Source: Candidatus Aminicenantota bacterium (lineage in GTDB: Bacteria; Acidobacteriota; Aminicenantia; UBA2199). From it: a DNA stretch of 8,777 bases. Each line of letters opens with the position of its first letter. The first letter of the stretch is position 1. Of this stretch, positions 1 through 6,509 are shown one piece after another. Under the pieces are notes generated by a model. It did not search any database, was not told where the DNA came from, and was given only the letters and a program-made list of their open reading frames with translations. The DNA lies in contig CP070627.1 in NCBI GenBank assembly GCA_020355945.1, positions 9,111,049 through 9,119,825 of the forward strand, written 5' to 3'. The position numbers and the translations under genes were made by a program.

Positions 1-153
1 CTCAAGCACTACGATCCATGGATGAAAATAATCTTTATGCTTAGTGCAAACCAACGTCTCGAGAACCGGAGTCCCCTGGAAAAATTACGAGAAGGGCATC
101 CGGATGAAGTTTTTAAAGCTGCGCAAGTAACCGGAGAGCAGGGTGCCCTCTAA
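1..153 (+). CDS. Partial Xre/MbcA/ParS-type antitoxin, C-terminal toxin-binding region
   Basis: An open frame runs from the window edge to a TAA at 151-153 and gives 50 residues of a C-terminus; the start lies outside the window. The segment reads ...FMLSANQRLENRSPLEKLR..., then EGHPDEVFKAAQ and a GEQGA ending. This matches the usual shape of the DUF2384/MbcA-ParS toxin-binding domain: a Pro/Asn turn, a 'SPLE-LREG' helix, then 'EV--AA---GEQGA'. In this family the domain binds and occludes the RES toxin while an N-terminal Xre-like helix-turn-helix represses the operon; that part is not visible here. The downstream gene is a RES protein overlapping by 11 bp, the classical order for this TA class, which strongly supports the call. 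As a 50-residue fragment alone it would be only a moderate match. Confidence 0.82.
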   Translation, partial: LKHYDPWMKIIFMLSANQRLENRSPLEKLREGHPDEVFKAAQVTGEQGAL

Positions 154-760
154 ACCCGGGAAACCTAAAGACCATCCGTCGCTGCCGACTGACTTTAACA
201 ATCGAGTTCTCCCTATTAAGAAAATTAAAGGACCGTGGAGACGATTTTACTGGGTTGATAAAGAAGCTCTTTATTTCAACAAAACCAACGTTTTCCGGTT
301 CAATGCCCCTCATGGTGAATTTGGGGTACTTTATTTAGGTGAAGATGCGTACAGTGCTTTTATTGAAACTTACGGCTGGTTAACAGGAGAGAGGTACATC
401 ACCAGGAAACAACTGGAACAAAGACACCTTGCTTTAGTTTCAGCCAACCGTTTATTGAAGGTGGTGGATTTATCGGGAAAAGGGCTGGCAATGATTGGCG
501 CAGATGCCCGATTGTGCATGGGAGATGAATACCAGGTATCGCAAATTTGGTCTTTGGCATTATGGAAACATCCCCGGAGACCGGAGGGTATCCTTTACCG
601 GACCCGTCATGACCCGGGAAAAAAGGCAGTTGCCCTTTTCGATAGAGATGAAGTAAAAGCAGCTTTGTCGGTTAAAGATATGGGTCCCTTATTGGACCAT
701 GATAATGTACAATTGCTGGCAAAGATAATGAGGCACTATAAATTCATCTTGATACCATGA
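143..760 (+). CDS. RES-domain toxin, predicted NAD+ phosphorylase of a type II TA system
   Basis: A 205-residue protein starting with GTG at 143, chosen because a GGAG lies 7-8 bp upstream and the 11-bp overlap with the antitoxin implies translational coupling. The RES fold signature is clear: FRF with Arg52; the block FGVLYLGEDAYSAFIE with Tyr64 and Glu75; and GILYRTRHDP near residues 149-158, followed by a VALFDR strand. Characterised RES toxins such as MbcT of Mycobacterium tuberculosis are cytoplasmic enzymes that break down NAD+ using phosphate and stop growth when free of antitoxin. The length fits the family, which is usually about 150-230 residues. The third name-giving position, normally Ser in 'Y-SRHD', is Thr154 here. 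The enzyme may still work because Thr keeps the hydroxyl, but activity is inferred, not seen. The operon promoter is expected upstream of the window, with autoregulation by the antitoxin. Confidence 0.9.
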   Translation: MPSKPGKPKDHPSLPTDFNNRVLPIKKIKGPWRRFYWVDKEALYFNKTNVFRFNAPHGEFGVLYLGEDAYSAFIETYGWLTGERYITRKQLEQRHLALVSANRLLKVVDLSGKGLAMIGADARLCMGDEYQVSQIWSLALWKHPRRPEGILYRTRHDPGKKAVALFDRDEVKAALSVKDMGPLLDHDNVQLLAKIMRHYKFILIP

Positions 761-788
761 AAGAAAATAAGATAGGGATAGGGTGCCA

Positions 789-802
789 GGTAATATTTTA
801 CC
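789..802. terminator. Short hairpin between convergent genes, possible weak terminator
   Basis: GGTAA (789-793) and TTACC (798-802) pair around a TATT loop in the 37-bp gap between the convergent toxin and STAS genes. The hairpin overlaps the stop codon of the minus-strand gene. The stem is only five pairs and neither side has a convincing U-run, so this is at best a weak bidirectional terminator. Confidence 0.2.
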
Positions 803-1151
803 ACCTTATTTCGGCGTTCAAATTTATTTGTGGTTTTAATAATTTCATTGGCGTACCTTCTTGTGCCCCGGTGGACATCTTGCTAATCCAGTAGTCCATG
901 GCATTTCCCTGGTAACGGCTGGCAAGAAACAGGGGCCATTTTCTTTGTTTTGCCTGGTTGTATACATGGGTGAGAACCTCAATACAGGGTATGGAGATGG
1001 TGGTGACATCATCGATATCCAGGACCAGGCAGCGACTTTTTTCCAGCGACAGGGCCAATATTCTTTTTAACTCGATGGAGTCACTTTCACCCAACGGGCC
1101 GCCAATCCTTAAATATCCTTTGTCAAGTTTTAATTCAAAGTCGAAATTCAT
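798..1151 (-). CDS. STAS-domain protein, anti-sigma-factor-antagonist-like
   Basis: A 117-residue single-domain protein. I start it at ATG 1151 because AAAGGAG sits 8 bp upstream and the domain begins at once. The open frame extends to about 1235 with weaker possible starts. The fold pattern is STAS-like: a strand pair (FDFELKLDKGYLRIGGPLG), a helix (DSIELKRILALSLEK), the central strand CLVLDIDDVTTISIPCIE, a helix (VLTHVYNQAKQRKW), then strand PLFLASR. In SpoIIAA-type proteins, a Ser or Thr at the turn after the central strand is phosphorylated by a partner kinase. Here the turn reads DDVTTIS, so Thr/Ser candidates are present. The usual role is partner switching with an anti-sigma factor, but no RsbW-like kinase is visible nearby. 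It lies downstream of a kinase/regulator pair on the same strand after a 258-bp gap with a hairpin, so co-transcription is uncertain. Confidence 0.68.
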   Translation of the reverse strand: MNFDFELKLDKGYLRIGGPLGESDSIELKRILALSLEKSRCLVLDIDDVTTISIPCIEVLTHVYNQAKQRKWPLFLASRYQGNAMDYWISKMSTGAQEGTPMKLLKPQINLNAEIRW

Positions 1152-1159
1152 TTTAACTT

Positions 1160-1166
1160 CTCCTTT
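1160..1166 (-). promoter_or_regulatory. Shine-Dalgarno site deciding the STAS gene start
   Basis: On the minus strand this reads AAAGGAG, 8 bp before the ATG at 1151-1149. It is much stronger than anything before the upstream in-frame ATG/TTG codons (about 1190-1235), so it fixes the short 117-residue form. Confidence 0.7.
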
Positions 1167-1363
1167 AGATAAAGCATTGGCAAAATTCATACCAACATCC
1201 ATTTCCCACCCTGTTTCCAGGGGAATTTTCGACAAAAATCCTTTGATTTTCCACCGGGATAACTAAAGCAAAACACTGATTATTCCTATATTTCAGGACA
1301 GAAAAAAGGAAAAATTATTTTTTTATAAAAAAAGGATGGGTTGGTCCTGATGAGGAGGGAAAC

Positions 1364-1386
1364 CAGGTGTTCATTTTGAACACCTG
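1364..1386 (-). terminator. Ten-pair hairpin downstream of the NtrC-type regulator
   Basis: CAGGTGTTCA (1364-1373) and TGAACACCTG (1377-1386) form a perfect 10-bp stem with a 3-nt loop, 24 bp past the regulator stop codon in its direction of transcription. No clean U-run follows on the minus strand (it reads GTTTCCCTCC), so it is not a canonical intrinsic terminator. It may aid termination or protect the mRNA 3' end. The A/T-rich runs at 1305-1335 lie further downstream. Confidence 0.4.
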
Positions 1387-1409
1387 ATCGAAATGACTAC
1401 TCAAAGTGA

Positions 1410-2816
1410 TCAGGCATTAATGCCATATTTGGATATTTTTCGTTTTAAGGTGGAATAACCGATTTTTAATAGGGAGGCGGCTTCCATTTTCTTTCCATTG
1501 GTGAGTCGCAGTGCCTCCCGGATTCCCCATTTCTCCAGTTCATCCATGGTCAGTACCGGCAGCGAAACCGGGATGCCGGCGGCAGGAGTGGGCACGGTTT
1601 CTTCTCCGGGATTCATCGCCAGTGAAACATTGTCAACCGTAATAACTTTTTCACGGCAAAACAGGACGGCTCGCCTCATTACACTTTTTAATTCACGAAT
1701 GTTCCCCGGCCAACTATAGGTTTGCAGGACTTCCAGGGCTGGCAACGATATATTGGTAATGGTTTTGTCCAGTTCTTCCGCGGCTTCAGTCATAAACTTT
1801 GCAGCCAGGAATGGGATATCTTCGCTTCTCTCTTTTAACGGGGGAATGCGTACGGAAAAATCATTAAGCCGATAAAACAGGTCTTCCCTGAATTTTCCGC
1901 GGTTTACTTCCTGTTGCAGGTCTTTATTGGCAGCGGCAATAATTCTCACATCCACTTCAATTGGCGTACTGCTTCCCAGGGGTATAATTTTTTTCTCATC
2001 TACAGCCAGGAGTAATTTGCTTTGCATATAAGAGGACAGGTTTTCCAGTTCATCGAGGAAGATGGTCCCGCCCTCGGCCATCCGGAAGAAGCCTTTCCTG
2101 TCGCTGGCGGCGCCGGTAAAGGCCCCCTTTTTGTGACCGAATAATTCACTCTCCACCAGGGTCTCGGGGATGGCGCCAATATCCACGGTTACAAAGGGTT
2201 TGTCAGACCGCGTGGATAAATTATGAATGATACGCGCCAGGAACGATTTGCCCACACCGGTGTCGCCGTAAAGGACCAGGGAAAAGTTACTGGATGCCAA
2301 CTGCTGGATCAAGTTAATTAACGGCTTCACCGCAGCGCTGGTCCCCAACGCTTCCACCAGGGAATGTTCGATTCTTTGCTGGAAACCATCGATCTCCTTT
2401 TGCTGGACAATGGGAAGCGCACAATGGAGGATGGCAGCCATAAAATTTTTTCTATCAATAGGCTTCTGAACGAATCGATCCACTCCAATTTCAATGGCCT
2501 TGATTAAATAGGAGACTTCGGTAAAAGCAGTAATGATAATAATAGGTGTCTCCGGGGCTTTTTCTTTGATTTTTTGGCTCATTTCCAGGCCATCCATCCC
2601 CGGCATCTTAATATCGGTAATCACCACATCAGGAGAATACGTGACAAAGTGCCGGAAACCTTCACTGCCGTTGGTTGCCCAATAAATTTTCTCACATTTT
2701 TTCTTTAAGAAACCCAGGATGGCTTCCCTTAATGAATCATCATCTTCCACCAACAGGATAGAGATATTCTTTATGGAAATATCTTTACCCTGGTCTGGCT
2801 TCTGCCTGGCATTCAT
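1410..2816 (-). CDS. Sigma-54-dependent NtrC-family response regulator
   Basis: A 468-residue regulator with the full three-domain layout. Residues about 18-135 are a receiver domain: acidic pocket E24-D25-D26, phosphoacceptor Asp68 in VVITDIKMPGMDG, switch Thr96 and Lys118. Residues about 157-390 are the AAA+ sigma-54 interaction domain: Walker A GDTGVGKS (184-191), the intact GAFTGA loop (231-236) that contacts sigma-54, Walker B GGTIFLDE (249-256), and the REDLFYRL arginine-finger region (310-317). Residues about 424-466 are a Fis-type helix-turn-helix ending in TLKRKISKYGI. All residues needed for phosphorylation-controlled, ATP-driven activation are present. It starts at ATG 2816, with AAGGGAG 5-6 bp upstream overlapping the stop of the kinase gene, which lies 10 bp away. 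It is therefore the likely output of that kinase. Its target promoters are unknown; I found no convincing -24/-12 element in this window. Confidence 0.95.
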   Translation of the reverse strand: MNARQKPDQGKDISIKNISILLVEDDDSLREAILGFLKKKCEKIYWATNGSEGFRHFVTYSPDVVITDIKMPGMDGLEMSQKIKEKAPETPIIIITAFTEVSYLIKAIEIGVDRFVQKPIDRKNFMAAILHCALPIVQQKEIDGFQQRIEHSLVEALGTSAAVKPLINLIQQLASSNFSLVLYGDTGVGKSFLARIIHNLSTRSDKPFVTVDIGAIPETLVESELFGHKKGAFTGAASDRKGFFRMAEGGTIFLDELENLSSYMQSKLLLAVDEKKIIPLGSSTPIEVDVRIIAAANKDLQQEVNRGKFREDLFYRLNDFSVRIPPLKERSEDIPFLAAKFMTEAAEELDKTITNISLPALEVLQTYSWPGNIRELKSVMRRAVLFCREKVITVDNVSLAMNPGEETVPTPAAGIPVSLPVLTMDELEKWGIREALRLTNGKKMEAASLLKIGYSTLKRKISKYGINA

Positions 2817-2826
2817 ACGGCTCCCT

Positions 2827-4470
2827 TTAATAACATGGCAGTTTAAGGATGAATTCCGTTCCTATTCCCGTGTTTCCCAGGTCGAGGCTGCCGTTCATAT
2901 GTTCTTCGATGATAACCTTGGACATGTACAGCCCGATTCCCAGTCCATGTTCTTTAGTGGAAAAATAGGGCTCAAAAATCCTGGTTTTGGCAGATCCCGG
3001 GATGCCAATCCCGTTATCTTTTATATTTATCACGGCACATTCGCGGTTACGGGAAATTGAGATATTGATTTCTCCCTCTTCATTTCCCATCTGCTCCTGT
3101 TTTCTTTTTTCAATAATGGCATCTTTTCCATTATTGATCAAATTGATTAACACTTGTTTAAACTCATTGGAGAAACCGGTGGTCAATAATGTGTCTACCT
3201 GGTGGTTGCATATGACTTTAATCTCTTTATTTTCCAATTCCGCGCTCAATATAGAGAGGGTTTCGGTAACCATTTTGATTATATCGTACTCTTCTTTCAT
3301 TTTTGAAGGCTTGAAGAAGTTTTTAAAATCATCGATGGTTTTGGACATATATTTTATTTGTTCCACGGCTTTGTTTAAGGATTGTTCCGTGGTGGTTTCA
3401 TCCAGGGTGCTGTTTTCAATATCATCCAATATATTCTCGACGATAAACCCCACGGTGGAAAGCGGCTGCCGCCATTGGTGAGCAATGGCTCCCACCATTT
3501 CTCCCATGGCTGCTAATTTCGACTGCTGCATCAGGAACTGTTCCTGTTTTCTTCGTTTTTCCACCTCTTCCTCGATTCGTTTCTCCAGGGTCCTGTTCAG
3601 TTGTTCCAGTTGTTGGGTCTTCTCATTCAGGGCTTCTTCCATTACCTTTTTATGGGTGATATCAATAATAGTCCCGATAACTGCCGGTTGATCTTTCAAC
3701 GTAATCCTGGCTTTATAGTCTTCAAGGTATTTAATGTTACCCTTTTTGGTTACCCCGCGGTATTGATGATGAGTTGAAGATAAATTACCCGCTATTAACT
3801 TTCCCAATTTCCCGGTAAACGTGGAGAAATCTTCAGCATGAATGAATTCATCCAATCTCATTCTTATTAATTCTTCCGGCTTATAGCCGAAAATTTGGGC
3901 AAAAGCAGGATTCACATATTCAAAGCCCCCTTTTTGCCAGATGTATATCCCTAAAAGTGATTTTTCCGATATGATTTTGAACTTTTCATTACTCTCATGA
4001 AACGCCTTTTGAGCTAATTCACGTTCCCTCATTTCCTTTTTCAACTGTTTATTTATCTCCAGGATTTCATCTCGTTTTCCTTTAAGCGTTAAGTGGGTAT
4101 TCACCCTGGCTAACAGCTCAGGACTGCAGAAGGGTTTGGTGATATAATCCACCGCTCCCATGGTTAATCCTTTTATAATTTCTTCCAGGGAACCTTTTGA
4201 AGTTAAGAAGATGACAGGAATATCTTTGGCCTTTGGTGACTGGCAGATACGCTCATATACCTCAAATCCGTCCATTTGGGGCATGACAATGTCCAATAAA
4301 ATGAGATCGGGCTGAAAGGCCTTCAACCTGGAAAGTGCTAATTCAGCGGAGGCGGCGGAATCGGTTTTATACCCCTCTTTTCTTAGTATTCTCTCCAATA
4401 GTTCAAGATATTTGGGATCATCATCAACCAGCAATAAGAAGTATTGAGTTTTCTTTTTAGTCTGTTTCAT
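2827..4470 (-). CDS. Soluble hybrid sensor kinase: REC-PAS-HisKA-HATPase
   Basis: A 547-residue cytoplasmic protein with no membrane segment. In order: a receiver domain (about 10-125) with Asp60 in LILLDIVMPQMDG, Thr90 and Lys112; a charged coiled coil (about 130-160); a PAS domain (about 160-278, GFEYVNPAFAQIFGYKPEEL); a second coiled coil (about 279-318); a dimerisation domain with His331 in AIAHQWRQPLS; and an ATPase domain with N-box LINLINNGKDA (441-451), G1 DNGIGIP (485-491), EPYFSTK and G2 GLGIGLYMSK. Catalytic motifs are intact, although the N-box has Gly448 where Ala is common. The N-terminal receiver suggests its activity is set by an upstream kinase, with the PAS domain adding a second, perhaps intracellular, signal. 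It is followed 10 bp later by its probable partner regulator. The start is ATG 4470; no Shine-Dalgarno lies at normal distance, and the nearest (GGGGAG) is about 17-20 bp upstream. Confidence 0.94.
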   Translation of the reverse strand: MKQTKKKTQYFLLLVDDDPKYLELLERILRKEGYKTDSAASAELALSRLKAFQPDLILLDIVMPQMDGFEVYERICQSPKAKDIPVIFLTSKGSLEEIIKGLTMGAVDYITKPFCSPELLARVNTHLTLKGKRDEILEINKQLKKEMRERELAQKAFHESNEKFKIISEKSLLGIYIWQKGGFEYVNPAFAQIFGYKPEELIRMRLDEFIHAEDFSTFTGKLGKLIAGNLSSTHHQYRGVTKKGNIKYLEDYKARITLKDQPAVIGTIIDITHKKVMEEALNEKTQQLEQLNRTLEKRIEEEVEKRRKQEQFLMQQSKLAAMGEMVGAIAHQWRQPLSTVGFIVENILDDIENSTLDETTTEQSLNKAVEQIKYMSKTIDDFKNFFKPSKMKEEYDIIKMVTETLSILSAELENKEIKVICNHQVDTLLTTGFSNEFKQVLINLINNGKDAIIEKRKQEQMGNEEGEINISISRNRECAVINIKDNGIGIPGSAKTRIFEPYFSTKEHGLGIGLYMSKVIIEEHMNGSLDLGNTGIGTEFILKLPCY

Positions 4471-4476
4471 TTTTTT

Positions 4477-4506
4477 ATTATATCATTTCTCCCCATAAAA
4501 AGGCAA
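4477..4506 (-). promoter_or_regulatory. Sigma-70-like extended -10 promoter for the kinase-regulator unit
   Basis: On the minus strand, TTGCCT (4506-4501) is followed by an 18-bp spacer and a perfect TATAAT (4482-4477), with a TGN extension directly in front (TGATATAAT). Only six A residues separate the -10 box from the kinase ATG, so the usual start point, about 7 bp downstream, falls on or next to the initiation codon. The match is good, but transcription is predicted, not shown. Confidence 0.55.
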
Positions 4507-4564
4507 CCAAACCTCCCAGGACATCCTGTGCCTTCGGCGACCGTAACCGCAGGAGGAGTCTATA

Positions 4565-5989
4565 TTATTTATTCTTTTTTCCAGGGCGAGGGGAAGAAGA
4601 GAAGACAGTCCAGGGCATGGCAGGTAAATCTTTTAAATATCCTTTCAGCCAGTTGTATTGAGGATGTTTTTCTAAAAACTTATTGGCATCGAAACCAATA
4701 TTACAGGAGCTTCCCCATTTTGCCCAGAATTTCCAATTTTTTGCCATATTTGCGTTTAGCACTTTTCCGTCAATGGCGCCTCCGGGTAAATAAGCACCTA
4801 ATGAGCCCGGTACCATCCCGTTATCCAGGTGCCAATGCCCGCATATTGTCCTGGAACTGGGCTGGTCCTCCTGCAAATATACATCATAATGGTCTGCCAG
4901 CATTCTCCTGGCAGCTTCAACATCTATTTTCCCGTAATGCTTTTTCATTAACTGCTGCCAGCGCACCCGGCGAGCAACGCAAAAATCTCTTATATCATCA
5001 TATTTCGCGTCGGTTTCTTCTCTTAGAATATTTATATTATCCACGATATTTGAACCGGTAAAATACCCGTTTTTCTTTTTCTTTAAACCGTGGTGTTTTA
5101 AACCCAGCTCCAGGCGGGCGATTTCATTGGTCCTGATATCTCCCAACAACCAGGAATTGGCATAGGCGCCATTATTGTTTTCAATCATTATTCGGGCCCA
5201 ATCATCGATGCTGTTGGCATACTGCATGGCTTTGCGCGCCCGTTCAAAAACAGGTGTCCCGTTGGGGTCGAACCCGCTAAAACCACCGATTGTCGTTTCC
5301 GTGCCCACTAAACCTGCGCCGGTGATGAAAAAATCAGTGGCACTATAAAGGCAAGGTCCCCAGGATTGCATCAGGATTCGATGTCCTTTGTCTGGCACGA
5401 TGTCAACGATGATGTTGCAAAATCTAAGAATAGCATAGGAATACCATGAATTATGAGCCATCACTATTTTGCCGTCGGCAGTCGCATCTCCGGCAGCGAT
5501 AAAAGCACTGCAGCCCGGGCCTGGCTCTTTCTTTTTGTCTTTCTCCTGGGGCCACCAGTGCCAGAGTACATCAATAAACCCATTCATAAAAAGCATTTCC
5601 TCGAAGGTTATCTTTTTCCCTGCCTTTTCCATCCCGGAAACCATTCCTTTCATCTCTTCGATATATTCCTCAGATACTTTATTTTTAAAAAGTTTAGCAG
5701 CAGCTTGAACGAAAAAATTAATTTCTTTAGCGGTCTCAAATTTTTGCGTATAAGCCAATGTTTTCAATAATTCATCAATTTCAAGCGCAGTGAGATAACC
5801 CCGTTGGAATCCCCTTTCAAATGGTTTACCTTCGATATGCAAAAATATCCATCCGTTTTTGTCTATTCGATAAGCTTTTTTTAACCAATTGCTTTCGTTT
5901 GGAGACAAATCCCGGGCAATTATAATCGATGAACTCATCAACAGTAGTAGTAAAAATAGGATAAAGCATGCAAACGTTTTTCTAATCAT
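4565..5989 (-). CDS. Secreted phospholipase B-like / C45-type Ntn hydrolase
   Basis: A 474-residue precursor. Residues 1-25 are a signal peptide: Arg/Lys, then a long Leu/Ile core, with cleavage near Ala25. GKPFERGFQRGYL (55-65) resembles the N-terminal helix of self-cleaving amidohydrolases. Cys160 in PGPGCSAF is the likely nucleophile, exposed by autocleavage, followed by AHNSWYSYAILRF (178-190), SATDFFITGAGLVGTETTIGGF (216-237) and NNGAYANSW (272-280). The 'D-F---GL-V-ETTIG' and 'HN-W' blocks match phospholipase B-like proteins, which share the Ntn fold with C45 acyltransferases. It would cleave an amide or acyl ester outside the cytoplasm, releasing a small chain of about 15 kDa and a large one of about 36 kDa. 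The substrate cannot be read from the sequence. It starts at ATG 5989, with AAAGGAG 6 bp upstream. It is monocistronic in appearance and divergent from the Cys-array precursor gene. The C-terminus is Lys/Pro/Ser-rich. Confidence 0.85.
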   Translation of the reverse strand: MIRKTFACFILFLLLLLMSSSIIIARDLSPNESNWLKKAYRIDKNGWIFLHIEGKPFERGFQRGYLTALEIDELLKTLAYTQKFETAKEINFFVQAAAKLFKNKVSEEYIEEMKGMVSGMEKAGKKITFEEMLFMNGFIDVLWHWWPQEKDKKKEPGPGCSAFIAAGDATADGKIVMAHNSWYSYAILRFCNIIVDIVPDKGHRILMQSWGPCLYSATDFFITGAGLVGTETTIGGFSGFDPNGTPVFERARKAMQYANSIDDWARIMIENNNGAYANSWLLGDIRTNEIARLELGLKHHGLKKKKNGYFTGSNIVDNINILREETDAKYDDIRDFCVARRVRWQQLMKKHYGKIDVEAARRMLADHYDVYLQEDQPSSRTICGHWHLDNGMVPGSLGAYLPGGAIDGKVLNANMAKNWKFWAKWGSSCNIGFDANKFLEKHPQYNWLKGYLKDLPAMPWTVFSSSPRPGKKNK

Positions 5990-6004
5990 TTTCTACTCCT
6001 TTTG

Positions 6005-6112
6005 GTTATTTTTTTGAAACATCTTTTGTGACAATCACAGCTCTGGGTTGGTCCAACCAGTATAGAAGCATAGGCATAGGTATTAAGTACACTATTTTTA
6101 CAATTTTGTCAA
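6005..6112 (-). promoter_or_regulatory. Candidate promoter region of the Ntn hydrolase gene
   Basis: Two weak candidates are visible on the minus strand. One is TTGTCA (6034-6029), an 18-bp spacer and AATAAC (6010-6005), close to the start codon. The other is a perfect TTGACA (6112-6107) with a 17-bp spacer and a poor TACTTA (6089-6084). Between them lies the near-perfect palindrome GGTTGG-T-CCAACC (6046-6058), which could be an operator. None is decisive. Confidence 0.3.
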
Positions 6113-6373
6113 TATGGTCCGGACTATTTTATCAATTCAAACAACAAATAAGGAAACAACAAAACAAAGGGACAGCCAAGAATAGTAGTATGAATGGCAA
6201 TAGATCCCGTAAGAACTTATTTTGGAAGCGTACAAAGGCCCGCATGAGTAAATAAATTCCTGTGTGTCTCGGGGTTTCCCTTTTTTTTATTCAACTGTTG
6301 ACAGGGGACAGGGAATTATTTAAGGCAATCAGTCCCAGACAGATCAAAAAATAAATTCTCTATCATTCACCTA

Positions 6374-6402
6374 TTGACTTTCTACATAATTTCATTTAAG
6401 AT
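6374..6402 (+). promoter_or_regulatory. Sigma-70-like promoter for the precursor/radical SAM operon
   Basis: TTGACT (6374-6379), a 17-bp spacer and TAAGAT (6397-6402) match 5/6 and 4/6 of the consensus boxes at ideal spacing. Transcription from it would begin near 6409 and give a leader of about 100 nt before the ATG at 6510. It is the best such match in front of this gene. Confidence 0.5.
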
Positions 6403-6431
6403 ACCTTTTATGAAGAAAGCGATTTTTTTCT

Positions 6432-6470
6432 TAACAAACCTGTTAGAAATATCTCTCAATGAGAGAAATT
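6432..6470 (+). other. Two small hairpins in the mRNA leader of the precursor gene
   Basis: TAACA (6432-6436) pairs with TGTTA (6441-6445) around AACC. TCTCTC (6452-6457) pairs with GAGAGA (6461-6466) around AAT, and the second stem extends by AAT/ATT after an A-A mismatch (6448-6470). They lie between the predicted transcription start and the ribosome site. A role in mRNA stability or regulation is possible; I do not recognise a known riboswitch. Confidence 0.3.
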
Positions 6471-6488
6471 GGTTGTGTAATCAAAAAT

Positions 6489-6504
6489 AGGAGGAATAGG
6501 AGGT
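6489..6504 (+). promoter_or_regulatory. Doubled Shine-Dalgarno before the precursor gene
   Basis: Two AGGAGG sequences occur in tandem (6489-6494 and 6498-6504, the second as AGGAGGT), the nearer one 5 bp before the ATG at 6510. This predicts strong translation and fixes the start codon. It contrasts with the downstream enzyme gene, which has no visible ribosome site. Confidence 0.75.
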
Positions 6505-6509
6505 AAATA

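Larger units (their letters stand above)
5990..6509. other. 520-bp divergent intergenic region
   Basis: No convincing gene lies here. An open frame at 6028-6255 (+) has no ribosome site, a GTG start and no recognisable domain. The region holds candidate promoter signals for the minus-strand hydrolase, the GGTTGG-T-CCAACC palindrome, a very short GGG-TTT-CCC hairpin followed by eight T residues (about 6272-6288), and an imperfect GGGAC...GTCCC pair (6305-6336). The plus-strand promoter and leader of the precursor gene follow. By eye it is clearly more AT-rich than the flanking genes. The GGG-TTT-CCC-T8 element could end a small plus-strand transcript, but I see no candidate for that RNA. Confidence 0.5.

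Noticed and set aside
2987..3691. Plus-strand open frames of 164 and 68 codons inside the kinase gene
   Set aside because: They lie antisense to conserved kinase motifs (H-box, N-box, G1) and have Ser/Phe-rich shadow composition.
4444..5061. Plus-strand open frame of 205 codons across the kinase start and the hydrolase 3' end
   Set aside because: It runs antisense over two well-supported genes and over a good promoter, and has no recognisable domain.
1337..6054. Shared 11-mer TGGGTTGGTCC at 1337-1347 and 6044-6054
   Set aside because: Several chance 11-mer matches are expected in a window of this size, and the flanking bases differ.
6028..6255. Open frame for a 75-residue protein in the divergent intergenic region
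   Set aside because: GTG start with no ribosome site, no recognisable domain, and a composition that looks like translated AT-rich spacer. The hydrophobic stretch is short and not convincing as a membrane segment.
6298..6326. Perfect TTGACA at 6298-6303 as a promoter -35 box
   Set aside because: At 17-bp spacing the -10 position reads TAAGGC, a poor match. The TTGACT/TAAGAT pair at 6374-6402 is better and nearer the gene.
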